Source of the DNA: Aliikangiella sp964411875
Lineage (GTDB): Bacteria > Pseudomonadota > Gammaproteobacteria > Enterobacterales > Kangiellaceae
Length of the DNA stretch: 22,089 bases
Direction: 5' to 3'
Assembly (NCBI GenBank): GCA_964411875.1
Contig: CAYPMT010000025.1
Span: 1 to 22,089 of the forward strand
In this document: one piece after another, positions 6,187 to 13,790 of the stretch
Layout of the letters: every line of letters starts with the position of its first letter
Numbering within the stretch: position 1 is the stretch's first letter
The notes under the pieces: generated by a model
The model's database searches: none
Told to the model about the DNA's origin: nothing
The model's input: the letters and a program-made list of their open reading frames with translations, nothing else
Position numbers and translations under genes: made by a program

Positions 6187-8697
6187 TTGAAAACTAATAA
6201 AACCAAGCAAGAAAATCAGAAAACGACAAAAGAAAAAAGCATCATGTCACACTCATTACCTTATTTGGTTTTGTGTATTCTCATGATTATTTTTGTTGCA
6301 ATCATTCAGTATTATCTTGTTGTTATGCAGCCGGCAAAAAATCGCAATCAAACTTTTGTTAATGTCACTATGACTTCTTATATGGAGTTGGTATTAAGTC
6401 GTTTAGATAGTATCAAGTTAGTTGCTCAATCTGTTTTAACTGAACCCAACGTCAAACAAAAGGTACAGAACGCAATACCAATTGAACTACAAAAAATTGA
6501 AAGTGATTTAACAAAGCGATTGAGTAATGTTATTGGCGTTAGAGTTATAGATAAAAATATTAGTGATATTCAACCAGAATCTAGCCCGGCAATCACTCAC
6601 GTTACCTTACAATTGATTCGTCAGTTAGCTACAAACAAAAACGTTATGCATGAAGCTATTGATCCTAATACTGAACACCAATATATTGCCGTTACTTTTA
6701 CTATTCCAGGCACCGAAAAAATTGCATTAGTTGGTGTTGATTTTAATATTTTTAATGATGTTTTACCCGACCAACGTTTAGTCCCTGGTTACTATGAATT
6801 CTGGCAAAATTTTGCCAACAAAGACAGAACTATTAAAAGTATTGGCAATAAAAAGTTAAGACAAGGCGAGCCTTTAATCGCTAATTTAAACAACACTCAA
6901 TGGCGTATAGCTTTTTGGCCTCGTGACACAGCTAAATTTAATTCTGAGCTTGAACTAATGCTATTTTTTGGTGGTCTATTAATTATCATGACATTCGTCG
7001 GTATTGGTGGTTTCATTGGTATTCGTCAATTACAAAACATGATTCGTACCGATGCCTCAAATTTTGTCAAATGGTTGTTAGACTCTGATAGAAACCGTAC
7101 GCCTATATCAGAATCAGATGCCGGTCTAAAAGTTTTTCATGACATGTCAAAAACCATTGCAAGAGAGACATCAAATAACCCTATCATCATCAACAATAAT
7201 GAAAGCAAAAAATCATCTACAAATAGCTCAAGCACATCAAAAGCAACTTTAATTGATGCTTTTGGTTCAAATAATAATTCGGGAGGCTTAGAAGTGAGAA
7301 GCGTTCAGCAAACGAGTAGTGGGATTATCATTCCTGACTCAATATTTAGAGAATATGATATTCGAGGTGTAGTTGGCGATACATTAACAACTGATATCGT
7401 TAGAGAGATTGGTCGTGCCATTGGTAGCGAAGCTTTCGACCAAGGCGAACAACGTATTGCTGTTGCTCGAGATGGTCGCCTTTCTGGCCCAGAATTACTT
7501 CAAGCGTTAGTTGAAGGGTTAACAGAAAGTGGTCGAGATGTTATCGACATTGGGGAAGTTCCAACACCATTGCTTTATTTCGCAACAAATTATCTGGATG
7601 CAAACAGTGGTGTTATGCTAACCGGTAGCCATAACCCTAAAGATTATAATGGCTTAAAAATTGTTATTGCCGGGCGTACGCTATCAGGCGAAGATATTCA
7701 AGGTTTACGTCAACGTATTGAAACAAGTAACATGGTTGAAGGCCAAGGTAGCCAAAAATCAGTTTCAGTCACCTCTGATTATATTTCTCAAGTTACTAAT
7801 GATATCGCTCTGGCCAATCCGTTAAAAGTGGCCATTGACTGCGGCAATGGTATTGCTGGAAAAATTGCTCCTCAACTTTTTCAAGCCCTCGGCTGTGAAG
7901 TCATTGGCTTATACTGCAAAGTCGATGGCAACTTCCCTAATCATCACCCTGATCCAAGCAAACCTGAAAACTTGCAAGAACTCATCGAGCTAGTTAAAAC
8001 AGAAAAAACAGATATCGCGCTAGCATTTGATGGCGATGGCGATCGATTAGGCGTTATCGACTCAGAAGGTAATATTATTTGGCCAGACAGACAACTGATG
8101 CTTTACGCCATCGATGTATTATCAAGAAATCCCGGTGCCGAAGTTATTTATGATGTTAAGTGTACTAAACATTTAGCAAAAGTAATTTCAGAGCATGGTG
8201 GTGTTCCAATTATGTGGAAAACCGGTCACTCACTGATTAAAGCAAAGATGCGTGAAACCGGTGCATTACTTGCAGGCGAGTGTAGTGGTCATGTGTTCTT
8301 TAAAGAACGCTGGTATGGATTCGATGATGCCTTATACACAGCAGCAAGATTGTTAGAAGTACTATCGGCAGATACTCGAAATTCTGCAGATATATTTAAG
8401 GCTCTCCCAGAAAGCGTTACCACGCCAGAAATTAATATCAAAATTTCAGACGAACGTAAATTTGATTTTATTAATCAACTTTCAACTCAAGGTGTTTTTG
8501 GTGAAGGCAAAATTATTGATATTGATGGCGTCCGAGTTGAGTACCAAGATGGTTGGGGACTTGTTAGAGCATCCAATACAACACCTAACCTGGTGATGAG
8601 ATTTGAAGGTAATGATATGGAAACAATTGATCGAATTAAGAAAATTTTTAGACAACAAATGTTAATGGTTGATAATAGTTTAGATTTAGATTTTTAG
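6187..8697 (+). CDS. algC: Membrane-anchored phosphomannomutase/phosphoglucomutase (long AlgC type)
   Basis: An 836-residue protein in two parts. Residues 24-47 and 257-279 are membrane segments that flank a periplasmic region resembling a sensor or Cache-like fold, although no named domain is certain. A cytosolic linker rich in Asn and Ser (about 328-368) follows. The mutase proper starts near 380 with SIFREYDIRG (385-394). It has catalytic Ser481 in TGSHNP, metal-binding DGDGDR at 615-620, sugar-binding GECSGH at 697-702 and phosphate-binding RASNTTP at 794-800, all intact. It converts mannose- or glucose-6-phosphate to the 1-phosphate for LPS and exopolysaccharide precursors. The start chosen is TTG at 6187, with GGAG 8 bases upstream. 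The first ATG (6244) has no such site. A second, internal start may exist at 7294. Confidence 0.93.
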   Translation: MKTNKTKQENQKTTKEKSIMSHSLPYLVLCILMIIFVAIIQYYLVVMQPAKNRNQTFVNVTMTSYMELVLSRLDSIKLVAQSVLTEPNVKQKVQNAIPIELQKIESDLTKRLSNVIGVRVIDKNISDIQPESSPAITHVTLQLIRQLATNKNVMHEAIDPNTEHQYIAVTFTIPGTEKIALVGVDFNIFNDVLPDQRLVPGYYEFWQNFANKDRTIKSIGNKKLRQGEPLIANLNNTQWRIAFWPRDTAKFNSELELMLFFGGLLIIMTFVGIGGFIGIRQLQNMIRTDASNFVKWLLDSDRNRTPISESDAGLKVFHDMSKTIARETSNNPIIINNNESKKSSTNSSSTSKATLIDAFGSNNNSGGLEVRSVQQTSSGIIIPDSIFREYDIRGVVGDTLTTDIVREIGRAIGSEAFDQGEQRIAVARDGRLSGPELLQALVEGLTESGRDVIDIGEVPTPLLYFATNYLDANSGVMLTGSHNPKDYNGLKIVIAGRTLSGEDIQGLRQRIETSNMVEGQGSQKSVSVTSDYISQVTNDIALANPLKVAIDCGNGIAGKIAPQLFQALGCEVIGLYCKVDGNFPNHHPDPSKPENLQELIELVKTEKTDIALAFDGDGDRLGVIDSEGNIIWPDRQLMLYAIDVLSRNPGAEVIYDVKCTKHLAKVISEHGGVPIMWKTGHSLIKAKMRETGALLAGECSGHVFFKERWYGFDDALYTAARLLEVLSADTRNSADIFKALPESVTTPEINIKISDERKFDFINQLSTQGVFGEGKIIDIDGVRVEYQDGWGLVRASNTTPNLVMRFEGNDMETIDRIKKIFRQQMLMVDNSLDLDF
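7281..7296 (+). promoter_or_regulatory. Possible internal ribosome binding site and GTG start for a short soluble AlgC
   Basis: GGGAGG (7281-7286) lies 7 bases before GTG (7294-7296). The GTG is in frame with algC, as codon 370. Initiation here would make a 467-residue protein beginning just before the mutase domain. That lacks both membrane segments and is close to the classical P. aeruginosa AlgC length of about 463. The bases also encode Ser-Gly-Gly-Leu-Glu-Val in a low-complexity linker, where constraint on the protein should be weak. The match and spacing are seen directly; use of the site is inferred. Confidence 0.5.
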
Positions 8698-8708
8698 AGA
8701 CTAAAAAA

Positions 8709-9299
8709 ATGGCTGAGAAAAAAACAAATCGAAAACAAGATATTTTACAAAGCCTTGCTCATATGCTTGAAAATGATCTTGGCGACCGAATTACAACAGC
8801 TCGTTTAGCTAAGACAGTCGGCGTATCAGAAGCGGCTCTTTATCGTCATTTTCCAAGTAAAGCACGCATGTATGAATCTCTCCTCGACTTTTGTGAAGAA
8901 AGCATTTTTAGCCGAGTTAATAACATTATTGCAACACCTCAAAACGCACTTGAAAAAAGCTTTTTAATTGCTTCTTTCATCTTAAACTTTAGTCAAAAAA
9001 ATGCTGGCATTAGTCGTTTATTAACAGGCGAAGTTTTACTTGGTGAGACCAAGCGACTCAAACAAAGAGTCTCTCAAATTTTTGATAAACTTGAATTACA
9101 GCTCAAGCAAATTATTCGCAATGAACTTATTGAGGAAAATACTTCTAGTCTTGAGTCAGGTATTATTGCAAGCCTAATTGCTTCTATTATAGAGGGGCGA
9201 ATCCAACGATATGTGCGTTCCGATTTTGTGATATCACCAACAGAAAACTGGGAAGCTCAGTGGCGCTTGTTAACCCATGGCCTATTAGTTAATCATTAG
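8709..9299 (+). CDS. slmA: Nucleoid occlusion factor SlmA (TetR family)
   Basis: SlmA binds specific chromosomal sites and blocks FtsZ ring assembly over the nucleoid. The 196-residue length is close to E. coli SlmA (198). A TetR-type helix-turn-helix occupies about 28-50, with the segment RLAKTVGVSEAALYRHFPSK. The start (KKTNRKQDILQSLAHMLE) and the C-terminal helical dimerisation region (including SLIASIIEGRIQRYVRSDF) also match SlmA rather than a generic TetR repressor. The ATG lies 11 bases after the algC stop, so it is probably in the coaBC-algC operon. This keeps the E. coli link of coaBC, slmA and pyrE, although pyrE is here on the opposite strand. No GTGAGTACTCAC-type SlmA site was seen in the window. 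Confidence 0.93.
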   Translation: MAEKKTNRKQDILQSLAHMLENDLGDRITTARLAKTVGVSEAALYRHFPSKARMYESLLDFCEESIFSRVNNIIATPQNALEKSFLIASFILNFSQKNAGISRLLTGEVLLGETKRLKQRVSQIFDKLELQLKQIIRNELIEENTSSLESGIIASLIASIIEGRIQRYVRSDFVISPTENWEAQWRLLTHGLLVNH

Positions 9300-9301
9300 T
9301 T

Positions 9302-10273
9302 TTAATTAACGCGTTGTTTAACTAAACGAAGATAACTTGATCTAATTTGCTGTACAGATTCAGTTTTACATAATTCCGCACCTTGCTTAGAATTATTACA
9401 AGACACTTCTAAAATAATTTGATAACTTTGACTGTCCAAAGGGATTTTTGAAAAAGACAAGGCCACATCAGTATCTTTCTCCGGCTTGCTAGTTAAAATA
9501 AGCGTGTTAGTAATAATTTCAATTTCACCTGAAGCATTATCTTTTGCGTAAACTTGAGCAAGTTGCCAAGCTAAATCACAAGTTTGTTTGCTGGGACAAT
9601 CATAGGTCACTGGCTTAGAAGCATTATTTTGCTTTTGCTTAGATTTTAAGTTCATCCGTAATGACTCTAACTTTTTGTAGCGCAAAATATCTGTTTCATA
9701 ACGTTCCGCAACGATTTCTTTTTCACCCTCTAATAATTCACAACTATTTTCGTTGTGCTGTATTTGAGCCTTTGTTAAATCAATATCTTTTCGTAATAAA
9801 CTTGGCAAATTTTGCCCTAAACGCTCATGAGTTGCTGCACGCTTTTGTTGATCCTCTAACTGTATTTGTAATAGGTTAGATTTAATTCCTTGCACTTTAA
9901 TTCGCTGTTCAAGCCCTAAAAGTTCAGCATCTCTATTACGAATAATATCGCTGATACTACTAAACTGACGAAGTAAATCCGCATCACGACGTAACTGTTG
10001 CTTTTTTTCAAACTCTTTCTTTTTGTTTTCTAGTATTTCTAATCGAGCCTGCTGCTCTTCGGCTAAAGTTTTTCCTGGCGGTACCGTTTTAATCACCCGG
10101 CCTGACTTATTTAAAACTTGATAACCAAGTTTAATCATTTCATTAGAAACTTTATCTTTAATGATCACGTTACCTTCCGGATCAACATAACGATAAATAT
10201 CTTTTGCCATTAAGGGTTGGCTGAAAAAAATAAATAGTAAAAATAAAATTGTATTAACTTTAGTAAACATCAT
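9302..10273 (-). CDS. Secreted DUF4124 protein with long coiled coil, unknown function
   Basis: 323 residues. A signal peptide ends at about Ala23 (QPLMA before KDIYRYVD). The mature start, with YRYVDPEGNVIIKD, is a DUF4124 module (about 24-75) of the kind found in many proteobacterial envelope proteins. Residues about 72-215 are strongly charged, with heptad-like Leu, Gln, Lys and Glu spacing, and probably form a coiled coil. The C-terminal region (about 222-323) holds Cys residues in YDCPSKQTC and later in EVSCNNS and ELCK, which could form periplasmic disulfides. It starts 26 bases after the pyrE stop and may be cotranscribed with it. It converges with slmA, with only 2 bases between stop codons. 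Function is not known. Confidence 0.85.
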   Translation of the reverse strand: MMFTKVNTILFLLFIFFSQPLMAKDIYRYVDPEGNVIIKDKVSNEMIKLGYQVLNKSGRVIKTVPPGKTLAEEQQARLEILENKKKEFEKKQQLRRDADLLRQFSSISDIIRNRDAELLGLEQRIKVQGIKSNLLQIQLEDQQKRAATHERLGQNLPSLLRKDIDLTKAQIQHNENSCELLEGEKEIVAERYETDILRYKKLESLRMNLKSKQKQNNASKPVTYDCPSKQTCDLAWQLAQVYAKDNASGEIEIITNTLILTSKPEKDTDVALSFSKIPLDSQSYQIILEVSCNNSKQGAELCKTESVQQIRSSYLRLVKQRVN

Positions 10274-10299
10274 CCGCTCTAATCAATTTAAATAGTTAA

Positions 10300-10944
10300 C
10301 TAAACACCATAATTCTTCCGATATTGAGAAATTGAATCACTATATCGAGAAAATTCATCCGATTTTTTTAAGTAATCATCCAAATCAGATAAGGTAATAA
10401 TAGCATAAACGGGGAAATTATAGTCTCTTTGGATTTCTTGTATCGCAGAAAGCTCACTTTTTCCTTTCTCTTGACGATCCAATGCAATCAAAACACCGGC
10501 AACTACAGCACCAGATTCTTGTATTATATCAATGGCTTCTCTAATAGCAGTACCAGCCGTAATCACATCATCAACAATGACTACTCGACCTGATAAAGGC
10601 GCTCCAACCAAATGACCACCCTCACCATGTTGCTTAGCTTCTTTACGGTTATAACTAACACCAATATTCTTAGTATAGTTTTTCGATAAAGCAACTGCAG
10701 TTGCCGTTGCTAGAGGGATCCCTTTGTAAGCTGGCCCAAAAAGCACTTCAAAATCAACACTTTCTGAAACCAATGCTTCAGCATAACAATCCCCTAAAAG
10801 GGCTAAATCATCCGCTTGATTTAATAAGCCTGCATTAAAAAAATAAGGGCTTAAACGACCAGACTTTAGAGTAAACTCACCAAATTTAAGCGCATTGCGA
10901 GCAATTGCCAACTCAATAAAACGTTTTTTGTTTAATAAGGACAT
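10300..10944 (-). CDS. pyrE: Orotate phosphoribosyltransferase
   Basis: Forms orotidine 5'-monophosphate from orotate and PRPP in cytosolic pyrimidine synthesis. The 214-residue length is near E. coli PyrE (213). The PRPP-binding signature VVIVDDVITAGTA is at 121-133. The flexible catalytic loop RKEAKQHGEGG is at 100-110. The N-terminal FTLKSGRLSPYFFNAG segment, which contacts orotate and phosphate, is typical. A good sigma70-type promoter lies 31-59 bases upstream. No attenuator or rph gene like that of E. coli is visible. Confidence 0.97.
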   Translation of the reverse strand: MSLLNKKRFIELAIARNALKFGEFTLKSGRLSPYFFNAGLLNQADDLALLGDCYAEALVSESVDFEVLFGPAYKGIPLATATAVALSKNYTKNIGVSYNRKEAKQHGEGGHLVGAPLSGRVVIVDDVITAGTAIREAIDIIQESGAVVAGVLIALDRQEKGKSELSAIQEIQRDYNFPVYAIITLSDLDDYLKKSDEFSRYSDSISQYRKNYGV

Positions 10945-10974
10945 AAACCGAAACTATTTTTCACCATAAATAAA

Positions 10975-11003
10975 ATTGTAACCAAGACAGGAATAAACAA
11001 CAA
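10975..11003 (-). promoter_or_regulatory. Predicted sigma70-type promoter for pyrE
   Basis: On the minus strand TTGTTG (10998-11003), a 17-base spacer and TACAAT (10975-10980) form a near-consensus pair. The likely start is near 10968, giving a leader of about 24 bases. That is too short for a translated attenuator like that of E. coli pyrE. Confidence 0.55.
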
Positions 11004-11040
11004 ATATTAAATTTTCAAATGATAAGTTGTTTCCAAAAAA

Positions 11041-11880
11041 TCAGCTAAAAGAGTAGCGCAGTTGATACCAGAACTGTCCAATTATCTCATGTAGAGCCAT
11101 ACTTGATACCTGCATTGCCTCTGCGCGCGGTAAAAAACTGGTATATCCAGAAGCCCCCCTATTAGATAAAAAGCCTGTTGGCGCACTAATCACTTTCATA
11201 CCTTGATTTTCAAAAGCACTTTTAGCCCTTCGCATATGCAATGCATGAGTCACCAACAAAATCTCATCAATTTTCTCCTTTTTCAAAATCTTACTCGAAT
11301 AAATCGCATTTTCAGCGGTATTTTTACTTTCAGATTCAATCCATCGTGGTGCAACAGAAAAGTGAGCCAAAATAGATTGGTTCATTAACACAGCTAAAGG
11401 TGTTGCTTCATTAAAAACACTACCACCAGAAAGCAATATTGGTAGACGCGTTTTTTTCCCCAGCCAACTGGCATAACTAATCCGTTGTAAACTACTCGCA
11501 CCAACAATATCAATTTCGCCATACTCAGGTGCTAATGAAATACGAGAACCGGCCAGAACCACAATGGCTCGTTTTATACCGGCTTTAGCCCCACCGACCT
11601 CGGAGCTAATTTGAAAAGCATCGGCTGGTTCAAGCGAATATTCCTTAATTTGATATAAGTTAATCGCTGGCTCAGTTTCCAATGTCATAATAAGCTGGTT
11701 AGAAAACCAAGGTAGGCTAAATAGCCATAAACTAATCATAGAGAAGGCTAAAACTATTTTTGCAACTCTTTGATATTTTTTGAAAAGTAAGAAACTGATA
11801 ATAACAAGTAATAAATTAATCCCTGGCGGCAGCAACCAAGAACCAAAAAAATTATTAATTAGAACATCCCAACTCATCAT
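11041..11880 (-). CDS. ElyC/SanA/YdcF-family (DUF218) inner-membrane protein
   Basis: 279 residues. Two membrane segments (about 14-33 and 40-58) are followed by a DUF218 domain. Its motifs are RAIVVLAGSR (104-113), PILLSGGS (147-154), ESKNTAENA (184-192) and LLVTHALHMRRAKSAF (208-223). This arrangement fits E. coli ElyC (YcbC), an envelope protein linked to peptidoglycan and lipid-carrier metabolism, better than the soluble YdcF, but the family is not resolved here. The start codon lies 6 bases after the tatC stop, so it is probably the last gene of the hinT-tatABC transcript, where E. coli has tatD. Its biochemical activity is not established. Confidence 0.82.
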   Translation of the reverse strand: MMSWDVLINNFFGSWLLPPGINLLLVIISFLLFKKYQRVAKIVLAFSMISLWLFSLPWFSNQLIMTLETEPAINLYQIKEYSLEPADAFQISSEVGGAKAGIKRAIVVLAGSRISLAPEYGEIDIVGASSLQRISYASWLGKKTRLPILLSGGSVFNEATPLAVLMNQSILAHFSVAPRWIESESKNTAENAIYSSKILKKEKIDEILLVTHALHMRRAKSAFENQGMKVISAPTGFLSNRGASGYTSFLPRAEAMQVSSMALHEIIGQFWYQLRYSFS

Positions 11881-11886
11881 TCAATA

Positions 11887-12678
11887 CTATTCTAATGAAC
11901 TTGCATCTTTCTGAGACTCAGTGGGCTTCTTATGACTATCTTTTTTATTTCCACTAATTGCAGCAAAAAAGATACCTAATTCAAATAATATCCACATGGG
12001 AATTGCTAATAAAACTTGAGAAATAACATCAGGAGGTGTTAATAACATACCTATCACAAAAACCCCTACAATAACGTATGGCCTTTTTTCTCTTAAACTT
12101 TCCACTGTCGTTAAGCCCGACCAAATTATTAATAAGGTTGCAACAGGAATTTCAAATGCCAAACCAAAAGCAAAAAACATTTTTAGAACTATATTTAAAT
12201 AACTACTAATATCGGGCGTTACTGCAATATTTTCTGGACCTGCTGAAATCAAAAAATCCCAAGCCAAAGGAAATACTACAAAATAAGCAAACGCTATACC
12301 CAAATAAAATAAAGCAATGCTTGAAACTAATAGAGGAACAGCAAAACGCTTTTCATGTCGATATAAACCTGGAGAAGTAAACCCCCAAACTTGGTGAAGT
12401 ATGTAAGGCATAGCAATAAAAAAAGATAAGAAAGCCGTCATTTTAAAAGGCGTTAAAAAAGGCGATATAATATCTGTCGCTATCATAGTTGAACCATCTA
12501 CAAGTCGTTCTCTAAGTGGTTGCGATAACAAAAGGTAAATATCATTTGCCCAATAAAACAAACCCAAAAAAATAACTATAATAACAATAACAATTCTGAG
12601 TAATCGATTCCTAAGCTCAAGCAAATGAGCAAGCCATGACATATTCAAAGAATCATCTTGTGGTATTTGATCAGTCAT
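11887..12678 (-). CDS. tatC: Sec-independent protein translocase TatC
   Basis: TatC is the polytopic receptor of the twin-arginine translocase, which exports folded proteins. The cytosolic N-terminal signal-binding motif HLLELRNRLLR is at 18-28. The conserved loop ISPFLTPFKMT follows at 71-81. The VWGFTSPGLYRHEKR segment (97-111) and the membrane-embedded Glu176 of FEIPV are typical. TPPDVISQ at 214-221 precedes the last membrane segments. Six membrane helices fit the 263 residues, and a charged Lys/Ser/Glu tail closes the protein. Its ATG overlaps the end of tatB by 8 bases, which suggests coupled translation. Confidence 0.97.
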   Translation of the reverse strand: MTDQIPQDDSLNMSWLAHLLELRNRLLRIVIVIIVIFLGLFYWANDIYLLLSQPLRERLVDGSTMIATDIISPFLTPFKMTAFLSFFIAMPYILHQVWGFTSPGLYRHEKRFAVPLLVSSIALFYLGIAFAYFVVFPLAWDFLISAGPENIAVTPDISSYLNIVLKMFFAFGLAFEIPVATLLIIWSGLTTVESLREKRPYVIVGVFVIGMLLTPPDVISQVLLAIPMWILFELGIFFAAISGNKKDSHKKPTESQKDASSLE

Positions 12679-13081
12679 GATGAGATGTTTTATCTTGCTG
12701 TTTGTTTTCTGTTAATGAAGACGGGGTTGGTTTATCTTTAGAGGCATTATCCTTCAAAGAAGTGTCATTCATAGAAGGTGATTTATGAGCATGGTCATTA
12801 GAAAAGTTTTCAATAGTCTGTTTAGCTTCAGAAAAATCATCTTTAATTGAATCAATCGAAGAGTCCTGTTCAATTTGTTGTTTCTGCTCTTGTAGTTGCT
12901 TTTTTAACTCTTCCATTTGTAATTCGTGGTCAATATCTTGCTTAATTGCATTAAAACTTCTTTTGGCTTTGCCAACCCAAACACCAATGGTCTTGGCTGC
13001 TTTAGGCAATCTTTCAGGCCCTAAAATAATCAAAGCAATCACACCACTGATAAACAATTCCCAAAAGCTAATATCAAACAT
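12671..13081 (-). CDS. tatB: Sec-independent protein translocase TatB
   Basis: TatB works with TatC in binding twin-arginine signal peptides. The N-terminal membrane helix (about 6-22) carries Glu8, as in E. coli. It is followed by LGPERLPKAAKTIG (20-33), which is diagnostic for TatB over TatA. An amphipathic helix and a long charged, Gln/Glu/Lys-rich tail complete the 136 residues; the E. coli protein is about 171. The ATG at 13081 has GGAAA upstream and lies 37 bases after the tatA stop. Confidence 0.95.
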   Translation of the reverse strand: MFDISFWELFISGVIALIILGPERLPKAAKTIGVWVGKAKRSFNAIKQDIDHELQMEELKKQLQEQKQQIEQDSSIDSIKDDFSEAKQTIENFSNDHAHKSPSMNDTSLKDNASKDKPTPSSLTENKQQDKTSHHD

Positions 13082-13118
13082 TAATAAAGTTTCCGCTAAC
13101 TTAGAAAGCGTTATTTAA

Positions 13119-13346
13119 CTAATCAACTTTTTGCTTATCGTGATCTTTAATCACTTCGCCTTCGATAACATTATCCGACGTAACTTCTTGGATAGGATCT
13201 TGCGGCTTCTCTTCATCTTTAACCGCTTTTTTAAATCCTTTTAATGCATTACCTAAATCTCCACCAATATTCTTTAGTCGTTTGGTACCAAACAATAAAA
13301 TCACAATAGCCAAAATAATCAATAATTGCCAAATACTAATACCCAT
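13119..13346 (-). CDS. tatA: Sec-independent protein translocase TatA
   Basis: TatA assembles to form the transient passage of the Tat system. The 75-residue protein has a short N-terminal membrane helix (about 3-20) and the FGTKRL hinge (19-24). An amphipathic helix with NIGGDLGNALKGFKKAVKDE follows, then an acidic/Lys tail. This is the classical TatA layout. It opens the tatABC run and follows hinT by 40 bases. Its ribosome binding site is a purine-rich AGAGAAGAG stretch before the ATG. Confidence 0.96.
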   Translation of the reverse strand: MGISIWQLLIILAIVILLFGTKRLKNIGGDLGNALKGFKKAVKDEEKPQDPIQEVTSDNVIEGEVIKDHDKQKVD

Positions 13347-13386
13347 TTTCTCTTCTCTCTATTTTTTCACTTGATTTAAATTTTGT

Positions 13387-13722
13387 TTAAACAAAAGGTA
13401 ATGCTTCACCACCTAACAAATGGAAGTGAATATGAAATACTTCCTGACCACCACCTTTCCCAGTATTAACGATTGTTCTAAAACCTTCATCTAATCCCTG
13501 CTCTTTTGCTAACTTAGGTAATAACAAAACAATTTTCCCCATTAACGCTTGATCGCTTTCATTCAACTCGTTAAGACTTGCAATATGTTTACGTGGAATG
13601 ACTAATAAATGCACTTTAGCCTTAGGTGCAATATCTTTTATAACAATAACATCCTCATCCTCATAAACACGTTGAGAAGGAATTTCATTTCGCTCTATTT
13701 TACAAAATAGACAGTCGTCCAC
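13387..13722 (-). CDS. hinT: Histidine triad (HIT) nucleotide-binding protein, HinT type
   Basis: A small cytosolic purine nucleoside phosphoramidase of the HIT superfamily. The signature H-x-H-x-H is His97-His99-His101 in VFHIHFHLLGG. An N-terminal CLFCKI pair and His46 match the usual layout of HinT proteins. The 111-residue length is close to E. coli HinT (119). The start is GTG at 13720-13722, with AGAGGT five bases upstream. The gene sits between ubiB and tatA, a position taken by hisIE in Pseudomonas. A TATAAT at 13771-13776 in the gap to ubiB could be a -10 element, but its -35 is poor. Confidence 0.92.
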   Translation of the reverse strand: MDDCLFCKIERNEIPSQRVYEDEDVIVIKDIAPKAKVHLLVIPRKHIASLNELNESDQALMGKIVLLLPKLAKEQGLDEGFRTIVNTGKGGGQEVFHIHFHLLGGEALPFV

Positions 13723-13790
13723 TTTTTACCTCTGTTTTTACTAGATTTATTAATACAGCCGTAACTATTAATTATAAATCAAAAGCGCTA

